This document shows, piece after piece, positions 24,272-31,865 of a stretch of 64,000 nt of DNA. The notes under the pieces were generated by a model. The model was not told where the DNA came from, did no database searches, and worked only from the letters and a program-made list of their open reading frames with translations. The first letter of the stretch is position 1. Each line of letters begins with the position of its first letter. The DNA comes from Streptomyces galbus (GTDB taxonomy: Bacteria > Actinomycetota > Actinomycetes > Streptomycetales > Streptomycetaceae), in NCBI RefSeq assembly GCF_005280195.1, contig NZ_SZPR01000015.1:78700-142699 (forward strand). The letters run 5' to 3'. Made by a program: the position numbers and the translations under genes.

Positions 24272-25072
24272 ATGGACATAATCCGTCGGAACAACGTGAC
24301 CGTCACCGGCAACCCGAACGGCCGGACGGTCGTGTTGGCCCACGGGTTCGGCTGCGACCAGAACATGTGGCGGCTGACCGTGCCCGCCCTGTCGGACGAC
24401 TACCGTGTGGTGCTGTTCGACTACGTCGGCTCCGGCCGCGCCGACGCCTCCGCCTTCTCCGAGGAGCGCTACGCCTCCCTGGACGGCTACGCCCAGGACG
24501 TGGTGGACGTCTGCGAGGCGCTGGACCTCGACGACGCGGTGTTCGTGGGCCACTCGGTCAGCGCGATGATCGGCGTGCTCGCCGCCGCCAGGGTCCCCGA
24601 GCGGATCGGCGCGCTGGTGATGGTCGGCCCGTCCCCGCGGTACATCGACGACGAGGACTACCGGGGCGGGTTCAGCGCGGCGGACATCGACGAACTGCTG
24701 GACTCCCTGGAGTCGAACTACCTGGGCTGGTCGGCCGTCATGGCCCCGGTGATCATGGGCAACCCGGAGCGGCCCGAACTCGGCGACGAGCTGAAGAACA
24801 GCTTCTGCGCCACCGACCCGGACATGGCGCGGGTCTTCGCGCGCACCACGTTCCTGTCGGACTCCCGGGACGACCTGAAGACCGTGTCCGTGCCGACGCT
24901 GGTCCTCGAGTGCACCCAGGACGTCATCGCGCCCCGCGAGGTCGGCGCCTTCGTGCACCGCTCGATCCCCGGCTCGACCCTCGTGACCCTGGAGGCGACC
25001 GGGCACTGCCCGCACCTGTCCGCGCCCGAGGCCACCAACGCGGCCATCAGGTCCTTCCTGACGGCGCTGTGA
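24272..25072 (+). CDS. rsbQ: RsbQ-like alpha/beta hydrolase, stress-signal partner of RsbP
   Basis: A 266-residue alpha/beta hydrolase closely resembling RsbQ, the energy-stress regulator of Bacillus. The catalytic triad is Ser95 (GHSVSAMIG), Asp217 (CTQDVIAP) and His245 (ATGHCPHL), equivalent to RsbQ Ser96/Asp219/His247. HGFGCDQNMWR and SPRYIDDEDYRGGF are hallmark RsbQ segments. It is thought to supply or hydrolyse a small hydrophobic ligand sensed by the RsbP PAS domain. Its TGA overlaps the next ATG (TGATG), coupling it to the phosphatase. The first gene of rsbQ-rsbP-STAS. GTG 24266 is an alternative start. Confidence 0.93.
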   Translation: MDIIRRNNVTVTGNPNGRTVVLAHGFGCDQNMWRLTVPALSDDYRVVLFDYVGSGRADASAFSEERYASLDGYAQDVVDVCEALDLDDAVFVGHSVSAMIGVLAAARVPERIGALVMVGPSPRYIDDEDYRGGFSAADIDELLDSLESNYLGWSAVMAPVIMGNPERPELGDELKNSFCATDPDMARVFARTTFLSDSRDDLKTVSVPTLVLECTQDVIAPREVGAFVHRSIPGSTLVTLEATGHCPHLSAPEATNAAIRSFLTAL

Positions 25073-26361
25073 TGATGTGCTCCGCCGGGGAACAACCGGA
25101 TCCCCACGGTGCCGGGGACGGAGGGGTCTCGCACGCGGCGTTCGCCTCCCTCCTGGAGGACAGCGTCGAGGAACTCTACGAGAACGCGCCCTGCGGCTAC
25201 CTGTCCACGCTGATGGACGGCACCGTCGCCAAGATCAACGAGACCCTGCTGACCTGGCTCGACCTGCGCCGCGAGGAGGTCGTGGGCCGGATGCGGTTCA
25301 GCGACCTGCTGTCCGTGGGCGGCAAGCTCTACCACGAGACCCACTTCGCTCCGCTGCTGCGGATGCAGGGGGAGATCAGCGGCATCGCCCTGGAGATGCG
25401 GCAGTCGGGCGGCGGCCGCATCCCCGTCCTCGTGTCGTCGGCGGTCAAACACGGCACCACCGGCGAGCCCCTGCTGATCCGCACCACCGTGTTCGACGCC
25501 CGGGACCGGCGCGCCTACGAGGAGGAGCTCCTGCGCGGCCGCAAGGTCGCCGAGGAGGCCCGCCGCCGGGCCGAGGCCGACCGGGCCCGTCTGCAGCACG
25601 CGCTGGCCGTGCTCCAGCAGTCGCTGCTGCCGGACACCCTGCCGGCCATCCCCGGCGTGGAGGCGGCCACGCACTACCACACGGCCTCCCCCGACCAGCT
25701 CGGCGGCGACTTCTACGACGTCTTCCCGGTCGACGGCAAGCGGTTCGGGTTCTTCCTCGGCGACGTGTGCGGCAAGGGGCCCGAGGCGGCCGCGGTCACC
25801 TCACTGACCCGCTACACGCTGCGTGCCGCCGCCGTGCACGACCCCGACCCCGTCGCCACCCTCACCACCCTCAACAAGGTGCTGCACGAGCGCTACACGG
25901 GCAGCGGAGACCCCCGCTTCTGCACCGCGGTGTTCGGCACGCTGGAGCCCGACGCGGCCACCGGCCGGATGCGCGTCCACCTCGCCTCGGGCGGCCACCC
26001 GCCGGCGCTCGTCGTCCGCGCCGACGGCACGGTGGACTCCCTGCACACACCCGGCGGTCTGCTGGTCGGCGTCCTGCCCGCGGCGCGGTTCGTCACCACC
26101 ACGGCCGTGCTGGCCCCCGGCGACACCCTGCTGCTCTACACCGACGGCCTCACCGAGGCCCGTACGGGGAGCGACCGCACCAGCCTGTTCGGCGAGGAGG
26201 CCCTGCGCGGCTTCGTGGCCGCGCACGCCGGGCGGGCCGCGAAAGACCTGGTCGAGGCGCTGATCAACCTGCTGGAGGGGTTCGGCGACGGGCTCGACGA
26301 CGACACCGCCCTGCTCGCCCTCGGCATCCCCGCCGACCGCACGGCGCCGGACGGACGATGA
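25072..26361 (+). CDS. rsbP: RsbP-like PAS-PP2C phosphatase
   Basis: A 429-residue PAS-linked SpoIIE-type phosphatase. The PAS domain covers about residues 25-150 (ELYENAPCGYLSTLMDGTV), a coiled linker (EEARRRAEADRARLQHAL) follows, and the PP2C domain spans about 180-425 with GGDFYD (Asp213), FLGDVCGKG, LLYTDGLTE and DDDTALLAL, all metal ligands present. By analogy with B. subtilis RsbP it dephosphorylates a STAS antagonist when activated by RsbQ. It overlaps rsbQ (TGATG) and the STAS gene (ATGA), which makes a strictly coupled three-gene module. Confidence 0.93.
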   Translation: MMCSAGEQPDPHGAGDGGVSHAAFASLLEDSVEELYENAPCGYLSTLMDGTVAKINETLLTWLDLRREEVVGRMRFSDLLSVGGKLYHETHFAPLLRMQGEISGIALEMRQSGGGRIPVLVSSAVKHGTTGEPLLIRTTVFDARDRRAYEEELLRGRKVAEEARRRAEADRARLQHALAVLQQSLLPDTLPAIPGVEAATHYHTASPDQLGGDFYDVFPVDGKRFGFFLGDVCGKGPEAAAVTSLTRYTLRAAAVHDPDPVATLTTLNKVLHERYTGSGDPRFCTAVFGTLEPDAATGRMRVHLASGGHPPALVVRADGTVDSLHTPGGLLVGVLPAARFVTTTAVLAPGDTLLLYTDGLTEARTGSDRTSLFGEEALRGFVAAHAGRAAKDLVEALINLLEGFGDGLDDDTALLALGIPADRTAPDGR

Positions 26362-26696
26362 GCCCACTGAAGATCATCAGGCGTGACGCCGAGACCGGTC
26401 CGGTCCTGGAGGTCGTCGGCGACCTCGACTTCGTCCACGCTCCCGAGCTGCGGGAACACATCAGCCGGCTCGTCGTCCCGCCGGGCCGGCGCCTCGTGCT
26501 GGACCTGGCCGGGCTCGAGTTCTGCGACTCCAGCGGCATCACCGCCCTGATCGCCGCCCACAGCCACGCCCAAGCCGCCCGTGCCGAGGTGGTGTTGGTC
26601 GCGGTCCCCGCCCACACCCGGCGCATCCTGCACATGGTCGGCCTCGACCAGATCTTCACCCTGCACCCGGACAGCGACAAGGCCACCCGGTCCTGA
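26358..26696 (+). CDS. STAS-domain anti-sigma factor antagonist
   Basis: A 112-residue single STAS domain (RsbV/SpoIIAA-like). The phosphorylation motif is canonical: EFCDSSGITALI, with acceptor Ser58. In its unphosphorylated form it should bind an RsbW-like kinase and free a sigma factor. The ATG overlaps the rsbP stop (ATGA), so it is the expected substrate of that phosphatase. No anti-sigma kinase is in this operon; the nearest RsbW-like genes are at 29617 and 35068. Confidence 0.92.
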   Translation: MSPLKIIRRDAETGPVLEVVGDLDFVHAPELREHISRLVVPPGRRLVLDLAGLEFCDSSGITALIAAHSHAQAARAEVVLVAVPAHTRRILHMVGLDQIFTLHPDSDKATRS

Positions 26697-26772
26697 CCCC
26701 TGCGGGAACAAGGCGAGGTCCGGGCATGAAGGGTCGGACGCAGGGCAGACGAAGCGCAGGAGGTCGACAACC

Positions 26773-26943
26773 ATGGTTCCTTTGCTTCTCGTTCTGCTTC
26801 TCGCGCTGATTCTGTTCGGCGCCGGTTTCGCCGTGAAGATCCTGTGGTGGATCGCCATCGCCGTCCTGGTGGTGTGGCTTCTCGGCTTCGTCATGCGGTC
26901 CACCAGCGCAGGCGGTGGCCGCGGCCGCTGGTACAGGTGGTGA
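26773..26943 (+). CDS. Small hydrophobic membrane protein
   Basis: A 56-residue protein consisting of two hydrophobic stretches (VPLLLVLLLALILFGAGFAV and LWWIAIAVLVVWLLGFVM) and a Gly/Arg tail ending GRWYRW. Proteins of this kind are widespread in Streptomyces and often annotated simply as hydrophobic protein; they are commonly stress-induced. ATG start with GGAGG ten bases upstream. Followed by a 14-bp-stem terminator. Confidence 0.85.
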   Translation: MVPLLLVLLLALILFGAGFAVKILWWIAIAVLVVWLLGFVMRSTSAGGGRGRWYRW

Positions 26944-26968
26944 CGTCCACCTCACCCACGGCACACAC

Positions 26969-27001
26969 GCGGGGCCCGGCCGACTCACGGCCGGGCCCCG
27001 C
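26969..27001 (+). terminator. Strong hairpin terminator
   Basis: An exact 14-bp stem (26969-26982 with 26988-27001) has an ACTCA loop, 26 bases after the stop of the small hydrophobic protein gene. It closes the rsbQP-STAS/hydrophobic protein segment. Confidence 0.85.
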
Positions 27002-27261
27002 CGCGTGTCCGAACCCCGGTGGGCGCTCCCGGAAATAGTCGGCGACACGCACCCCGGTGAGGCGTTCGGCCACCGGTACCGGTGTCACCCTTGCACCCGT
27101 TCCCCGGTGGGTGACAGGTGTACGCCTGTGAACTCGGGGAACACGTAGGCGTGCCGGCGCCGCCCGGCTCGGGGCGCGGTCCCGGTCGTGTCACCGGCCG
27201 TCCGCTGCTCCTGGAGCACGGCCACGGGTGCGGGTGTGTGCGGATGAGAAGAGGGATCGTG

Positions 27262-27507
27262 ATGCTGCTTCCGGCGGAGAAGGACCTGCGGACCGCGCTG
27301 GCTCGGTTCGCGCAGGTGCGCATCGAGCACGACGTACGCCCCACCGGCACCACCAGCCTGGCCCTGGAGGACGTCACCCGGGCGCTGTGCGCGATGACCG
27401 GCACCACCACCGTCGAGGAAGCGCTCAGCGAGGCGGACGCCCTGCTCGACCGCTGCCGCACCGAACGCCTGGACGCGGCCAAGGGCACCGCGACGCTGGC
27501 GGCTTAG
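27262..27507 (+). CDS. DUF5133 domain protein
   Basis: An 81-residue Streptomyces-type DUF5133 protein: MLLPAEKDLRTALARF opening, a central VTRALCAMTGTTTVEEAL and DALLDRC helix. Function unknown; members often occur near stress regulators. The ATG at 27262 has GAGGG seven to eight bases upstream; an in-frame ATG at 27244 would add six residues. It converges with the small membrane protein gene ending at 27588. Confidence 0.82.
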   Translation: MLLPAEKDLRTALARFAQVRIEHDVRPTGTTSLALEDVTRALCAMTGTTTVEEALSEADALLDRCRTERLDAAKGTATLAA

Positions 27508-27587
27508 CGCCCCTGAGCCCGGCTGGGGCTCTGGGGCTCACCTTCGTCGCGCAAGGCTCGGGCCACCCCGTCGCCCCGAACCGCGCC

Positions 27588-27794
27588 TCACGCCGCGTCG
27601 CGGTGGCGCGCGCCCGAGGCGTGCGCCGCCCGGGAGGCCGAGGACGACTGCCGTCCACCGGGGATCAGCCGCAGATGACGCCGTGCGCCCGCGTGCCGGG
27701 GCGTCGCGGACGGCCCGGACATCCAGTTCTCCACTCGGTCCATCAGCAGGAGCGTCAGCCCCAGCGCGGGCAGGACCAGGACCGCAATGACCAT
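27588..27794 (-). CDS. Small single-pass membrane protein
   Basis: A 68-residue protein with one N-terminal membrane helix (MVIAVLVLPALGLTLLLMD) followed by RVENWM and a basic, Ser/Ala/His-rich cytoplasmic tail. No named family. GAGGAGGG lies 9-12 bases upstream; GTG 27797 may be the true start. It resembles the short anchored proteins scattered in Streptomyces stress loci. Confidence 0.65.
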   Translation of the reverse strand: MVIAVLVLPALGLTLLLMDRVENWMSGPSATPRHAGARRHLRLIPGGRQSSSASRAAHASGARHRDAA

Positions 27795-28044
27795 CACAAC
27801 GACGTTCCCTCCTCGGCTCACGACCTCCCCACGGGTGCCCACCCTCACGGCAGGACCCGACGCGGGCGTGTAAGGGTCGTGTGAACGTCGGCACGCCACC
27901 GGGGGCATCCCGGTCCGGGATCCGTACCTGACCGTGTTCGCACGCCCTGAACTCGACAGTTCGGGGTACTCGCGCGCTCAGGGGACGGCCGGCCACCAGG
28001 AGAGCCGGGCCGACCGCTACGGACAGGGACGGGAGGTGACCGCT

Positions 28045-28482
28045 GTGTCGAACACGCAGCCGCACTATGCCGAAGCCGGCAGCAGCACCGCGCGCACCGG
28101 CCAGGAGCCGGTGGGCGAGCTGGTCCAACGGGCCTCGCAGCAGCTGACGGAGCTGGTGCGCGGCGAGATGAGGCTGGCGCAGGCGGAGATGAAGGAGAAG
28201 GGCAAGCGCTACGGCAAGGGCGGTGGCCTGTTCGGCGGCGCCGGGGTCGTGGGCTTCCTGATGCTCCAGGCGCTGGTCGCCACCGCCATCGCGGCGCTGG
28301 CGGTCCCGCTGCCGGTGTGGGCGGCGGCGCTCATCGTCACAGCGGTGCTCGGGGTGATCGCCGCGGTGATGGCCCTGAGCGGCAAGAAGCAGATGCAGCA
28401 GGCCGCCCCGCCCAAGCCCGAGCAGACGATCGAGAACGTGAAGGCCGACGTGGCCGAGATCAAGGGGAGTGCACACCGATGA
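28045..28482 (+). CDS. Holin-X type (phage holin family) membrane protein
   Basis: A 145-residue actinobacterial Holin-X superfamily protein. The amphipathic segment LVQRASQQLTELVRGEMRLA and a Lys/Glu-rich helix precede two membrane helices (about residues 62-85 and 90-112), followed by a charged tail. Despite the family name there is no phage context; such proteins usually accompany DUF3618 proteins, as here. The GTG at 28045 has GGGAGG eight bases upstream. Stop overlaps the next ATG (ATGA). Confidence 0.85.
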   Translation: MSNTQPHYAEAGSSTARTGQEPVGELVQRASQQLTELVRGEMRLAQAEMKEKGKRYGKGGGLFGGAGVVGFLMLQALVATAIAALAVPLPVWAAALIVTAVLGVIAAVMALSGKKQMQQAAPPKPEQTIENVKADVAEIKGSAHR

Positions 28483-29057
28483 CCCAACCGCCGCACGACG
28501 AGCCCACCGCCGGCAGCCCGGAGGAACTGCGGGAGCAGGTCGAGCAGACCAGGGCCGAACTCGGGCAGACGGTCGAGGCGCTGGCGGCCAAGGCCGACGT
28601 CAAGGCGCGCACGCAGGAGAAGGCCGCCGAGGTGAAGGAACAGGCCGCCGCGAAGGCCACCGATGTGAAGGAGCAGGCCACGGCGAAGGCCACCGAGGTC
28701 AAGGAGCAGGCCACCGCCAAGGCGGCCGAGGTCAAGGAGCAGGCCACGGCGAAGGCCGCCGAGCTGAAGGAGCAGACCGCCCTGAAGGCCGGTGAGCTGA
28801 AGGCCAAGGCCGCCGAACTGGCGCACCAGGCGCAGGACAAGCTGCCCGACCCGGTCAAGGACAAGGCGGCCCAGGCCGCCGAACAGGCCCGGACCGCGGC
28901 CGGCCAGGCCGGACAGCTCTGGCAGGACAAGGCACCCGAGCCGGTGCGGCAGAAGGCCGCTCAGGGCGCACGACTGGCGCGGGACAACCGCAAGGCGCTG
29001 CTGGTGGCCGCAGGCGTGGCCGTGGTGGCGTGGCTGGCCTTCCGCCGCAAGGGCTGA
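28479..29057 (+). CDS. DUF3618-type protein with 11-residue repeats
   Basis: A 192-residue protein. The N-terminus has the DUF3618 signature SPEELREQVEQTRAELGQT. The middle is built of 11-residue amphipathic units of the form VKEQA(A/T)AKA(T/A)(D/E) repeated five times, then degenerate copies. A C-terminal membrane helix (LLVAAGVAVVAWLAF) and RRKG end follow. The repeats resemble LEA/apolipoprotein amphipathic helices that coat membranes during desiccation or osmotic stress (inference). Translationally coupled to the Holin-X gene (ATGA), so the two likely form a membrane-associated pair. Confidence 0.88.
   Translation: MTQPPHDEPTAGSPEELREQVEQTRAELGQTVEALAAKADVKARTQEKAAEVKEQAAAKATDVKEQATAKATEVKEQATAKAAEVKEQATAKAAELKEQTALKAGELKAKAAELAHQAQDKLPDPVKDKAAQAAEQARTAAGQAGQLWQDKAPEPVRQKAAQGARLARDNRKALLVAAGVAVVAWLAFRRKG
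28632..28796 (+). repeat. Five tandem 33-bp coding repeats
   Basis: Units start at 28632, 28665, 28698, 28731 and 28764, each encoding one 11-residue block (xKEQxxxKAxx). DNA identity is high between units 2 and 4, so copy-number change by recombination or slippage is possible. Confidence 0.9.
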
Positions 29058-29090
29058 CGGGGGTCGGCAGTACCGCCGAAGCGAGGGGAG

Positions 29091-29117
29091 GGCCGACGCG
29101 TCGGGTGACCGTCGGCC
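29091..29117 (+). terminator. Possible hairpin terminator after DUF3618 gene
   Basis: GGCCGACG (29091-29098) pairs exactly with CGTCGGCC (29110-29117) over an 11-base loop, 34 bases beyond the DUF3618 stop. No T-run; moderate strength. Confidence 0.4.
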
Positions 29118-29162
29118 TTCGCCCTGCCCCGACCGAGAACCGAACGGAGTACCCAGGCGCCC

Positions 29163-29420
29163 ATGTCCGATCAGCAAGTAGCCGCCGCACTGACCGCCGC
29201 GGCAGTCGTCGCCGCGGTCCTGGTGGCCCGGGCCGCGGTCCTCCACCAGGGCCGGCGGCACGCCGGCGCCCGGGTCCCCGTCCGCCGGGGCGTGGCGCGC
29301 GCCACGGTCCCGGTCACCGTCCCGGACGACCAGACCGCCCGCTCGGCCGTGCAGGAGGCCGAACGGTACGTCCACCACTGCTGGCAGCAGCTCCAGGCAC
29401 GGACGGATCCGCCCGAATGA
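29163..29420 (+). CDS. Small membrane-anchored hypothetical protein
   Basis: An 85-residue protein with one N-terminal hydrophobic helix (VAAALTAAAVVAAVLVARAA), a basic linker and an amphipathic C-terminal helix (AVQEAERYVHHCWQQLQ). No named domain. ATG with GGAG about 13 bases upstream, a long spacing. It follows the Holin-X/DUF3618 pair and may be expressed with them. Confidence 0.6.
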   Translation: MSDQQVAAALTAAAVVAAVLVARAAVLHQGRRHAGARVPVRRGVARATVPVTVPDDQTARSAVQEAERYVHHCWQQLQARTDPPE

Positions 29421-29616
29421 CCTCCGTGCGACCGGCGGCGGCGCCGCCGACCGACCCCGGGACGGCTTTCGGGCCGGCCGGGGCCGACGTGCGTGAGGAC
29501 CGCGGTCGGCACTGTCCGGTTCTGGTGCACCCGGGTGGCTTCGGCGAACGGTGTGGCATGCGGTACGAGTTGACGGGTACGGGCGCCCGTGTGAACGGGG
29601 AGTGAGGGCGAGGCCA

Positions 29617-30108
29617 GTGACTTCTCCAACAGACGGTGACGGCTGCCCGGGGCCGGACGCGCACCTGATGCGCGTGGGCCACGCGCTGCGCGACGAGAAC
29701 GGCTGCATCGCGCAGGCGCGCGACCACGCCGCCGCCTTCCTCGACAGCGCCGGCACCGACCACCACGTGCCCGTCTCCGACCGCACGAGGGACCTGACCC
29801 AGCTCGTGGTCAGCGAACTGGTCACCAACTCCCGCAAGTACGCGCCAGGGCCGATCATGATGGAGCTGCGCCTCACCACCCGGGCCGTCGAGGTGGTGGT
29901 GTGGGACAGCGACCCGACGGTCCCGGAGGCACGCCCGGCCGACCCGGGCCGCATCGGCCAGCACGGTCTGGAGATCGTCAAGGCGATCGCCGAGGGCTTC
30001 TTCGTCGAGCAGGAACCGGTGGGCAAGCGCATCACGGCGCGCATCGCGCTGACCGACGAACCCGCCGGCACCGACGACCACCGCGATCCGGGCCCCGTCC
30101 GTCTCTAG
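29617..30108 (+). CDS. RsbW-like ATP-binding anti-sigma kinase
   Basis: A 163-residue HATPase_c protein of the RsbW/SpoIIAB class. The N-box is ELVTNSRKYAPG (about residues 67-78), the G1 box is VVVWDSDP and the G2 box is GQHGLEIVKAI. No histidine-kinase dimerisation domain. It should bind ATP, phosphorylate STAS partners and sequester a sigma factor. The GTG at 29617 has GGGCGAGG six bases upstream. It is not fused to or overlapped with a STAS gene, so the cognate partner is open; the STAS at 26358 is the nearest upstream. Confidence 0.88.
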   Translation: MTSPTDGDGCPGPDAHLMRVGHALRDENGCIAQARDHAAAFLDSAGTDHHVPVSDRTRDLTQLVVSELVTNSRKYAPGPIMMELRLTTRAVEVVVWDSDPTVPEARPADPGRIGQHGLEIVKAIAEGFFVEQEPVGKRITARIALTDEPAGTDDHRDPGPVRL

Positions 30109-30168
30109 CCCTCTCCGGTCGGCCAAATCGGATTGCGCCGGGGGAGCGCGTCACCTTGGCTGGGCGCC

Positions 30169-30708
30169 ATGACCGAACTGCGCACCGACCGCCTCGCCCT
30201 CCGTCGATGGCGTGACTCCGACCTCGCACCGTGGGCGGCGATGAACGCCGATCCCGAGGTCCGGGAACACCTGGGCGACCTGCTGACCCGTGAGCAGAGC
30301 GACGCCTCCGTGGCGCGGTTCCGGGCCGAGTTCGAGCAGCGGGGCCACGGATGGTGGGCCGTCGAGGTGGCGGCCACGGGGGAGTTCATCGGTTTCGCGG
30401 GCCTGGACCCGGTGGACGACGGCCTGCCGTTCGACGGCGTGGAGATCGGCTGGCGGCTCGCCCGCCCGGCCTGGGGGCACGGCTACGCCACCGAGGCCGC
30501 GTCCGCCGTCCTGACGTTCGGATTCGACGCCCTCCGCCTCCCTGAGATCCTCGCCGTCACCACGGCCACCAACTTCCGTTCCCAGGCGGTGATGCGCCGG
30601 ATCGGCATGACCCGGGACCCGGACGGCGACTTCGACGACCCCACCGCACCCGAGGGTCCGTTGCGTCCGCAGGTGCTCTACCGCATCGCCCGCGGCACGG
30701 AAGGCTGA
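30169..30708 (+). CDS. GNAT family N-acetyltransferase (RimJ/RimL type)
   Basis: A 179-residue GNAT acetyltransferase. The opening LRTDRLALRRWRDSDLAPW is typical of the RimJ/RimL branch, and acetyl-CoA motif A is WRLARPAWGHGYATEAA. NFRSQAVMRRIGMTRDP is motif B. Substrate may be a protein N-terminus or small amine; not determinable. ATG start; ribosome site weak. Convergent with the GlsB-like gene across a strong hairpin. Confidence 0.9.
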   Translation: MTELRTDRLALRRWRDSDLAPWAAMNADPEVREHLGDLLTREQSDASVARFRAEFEQRGHGWWAVEVAATGEFIGFAGLDPVDDGLPFDGVEIGWRLARPAWGHGYATEAASAVLTFGFDALRLPEILAVTTATNFRSQAVMRRIGMTRDPDGDFDDPTAPEGPLRPQVLYRIARGTEG

Positions 30709-30777
30709 CGCCGCCGGAACGAACTCGTGCGCGTGCAGGGCTCGTCCGGTCGGAATCGGAAGGCCCCGCACACACAC

Positions 30778-30813
30778 CGACGGCTCCCCCTGCCCGGCAG
30801 GTGGGAGCCGTCG
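30778..30813. terminator. Bidirectional terminator between GNAT and GlsB-like genes
   Basis: An 11-bp outer stem (30778-30788 with 30803-30813) is stacked on a 6-bp inner stem CCTGCC/GGCAGG with one looped base. It lies midway between convergent stops at 30708 and 30844. Confidence 0.85.
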
Positions 30814-30843
30814 TGTGGTGTCGCGGTAGCTGCCGCGTCAGGG

Positions 30844-31122
30844 TCAGGCGTGACGGTGCGAGTGTCGGTTGCCCGTGAAGACCCGGTACAGCGCGAGCAG
30901 GATGAGGGAGCCCACGATGGCGGCGATCCAGGTGGACAGCTCGAAGAACCCGTCGACGGAGTCGACGCCGAAGATCACCTTGCCCAGCCAGCCGCCGAGC
31001 AGACCGCCGGCGATGCCGATGAGCATGGTGATGATGATGCCGCCCGGGTCCTTGCCCGGCATGATGGCCTTGGCGATGGCGCCGGCGAGCAGACCGATGA
31101 TGATCCACGCGAGGATGCCCAT
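30844..31122 (-). CDS. GlsB/YeaQ/YmgE family stress-response membrane protein
   Basis: A 92-residue transglycosylase-associated/GlsB family protein with three membrane helices. The sequence MGILAWIIIGLLAGAIAKAI, PGGIIITMLIGIAGGLLGG and a third helix (STWIAAIVGSLILLALY) follows the family closely. E. coli and Enterococcus relatives respond to acid or envelope stress. The tail is His-rich (RHSHRHA). Good candidate target of the sigma factors controlled in this region. Confidence 0.93.
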   Translation of the reverse strand: MGILAWIIIGLLAGAIAKAIMPGKDPGGIIITMLIGIAGGLLGGWLGKVIFGVDSVDGFFELSTWIAAIVGSLILLALYRVFTGNRHSHRHA

Positions 31123-31269
31123 GTGCGTCTCCGTCTCGTCGTATAAAGAACGTGTCAGAACATCGTGTGTACCGAATACGCGCGTACAAACGTGTCTGTT
31201 GCTCAGGGATCCTGACGAGCTTTCGGCGCGGGACGGGCGCGGGACGGACAGGCGGCTTCCGACGGGTCG

Positions 31270-31605
31270 TCACACGCCGCTGGGCGGGCCGGTCACGGGA
31301 GCGTCCGGCTCGGTGATGACGCCGTGCAGGCCGAGACGCACCAGCAGCGCGGAGAGGTGATCGCTCAGACCGGTCACCGTCAGTGAGCCGTCGAGCGGCA
31401 GCAGGCGCTGGTACCAGGCGATGAGCGCGGTGATCCCGGTGGAGTCGAGGGTCACCACGCCGGAGGCGTCCAGGGTGAGGTGCCGGCAGCCCTCGTCGAT
31501 CATCCGGTCGCCCACCGCGCGCAGACCGGGTGTGGTGTCCAGGTCGACGTCCTCCGGCAGCCTCGCGGTGACATGGTCACCTGCGCGGTCGGTGACATGC
31601 AGCAC
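31270..31605 (-). CDS. STAS-domain anti-sigma factor antagonist
   Basis: A 111-residue STAS protein with canonical phosphorylation site TLDSTGITALI. Starts MLHVTDRAGDHVTARLPED. It is transcribed away from the PP2C gene beginning near 31866, sharing a divergent promoter region of about 200 bases. That arrangement makes the PP2C a plausible partner. Confidence 0.9.
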   Translation of the reverse strand: MLHVTDRAGDHVTARLPEDVDLDTTPGLRAVGDRMIDEGCRHLTLDASGVVTLDSTGITALIAWYQRLLPLDGSLTVTGLSDHLSALLVRLGLHGVITEPDAPVTGPPSGV

Positions 31606-31865
31606 GGCCGTACCTCCGGATCACCGGCCGGGCTGTCGCTGGGGCGAACACCTTGGCGAGGGGACACCGGGCCGGGTGACAAGGTTACTGGCGCGCGGGG
31701 CGGCCTCGTTACCATTCGCCGCGCCGGTCACGTTTCGGGTCATTCTGATGGGTGCTGTCACGGTGATACCGGAAGGAGGAGGTTGCAACCCGGGAGGAGA
31801 TGCGGGACGGTTGCCGTACGACATCTTTTTCCCATCGCAGGAAGGTGGTGAGGTGCGCACGATGC

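Noticed and set aside
27949..27962. GAAC/GTTC dyad resembling a LexA box before the Holin-X gene
   Set aside because: The half-sites are six bases apart instead of the four of the actinobacterial GAAC-N4-GTTC box, and the next genes are not SOS genes.
28045..28482. Prophage signal from the phage holin family name
   Set aside because: No lysin, tail, capsid or integrase genes; Holin-X proteins are ordinary chromosomal actinobacterial membrane proteins.
31169..31191. GTTT ... CGGTAC resembling a sigma-B promoter before the GlsB-like gene
   Set aside because: Spacing (13) and the first base of the -10 deviate from GNNT-N14-16-GGGTA(C/T); suggestive but not supportable by eye.
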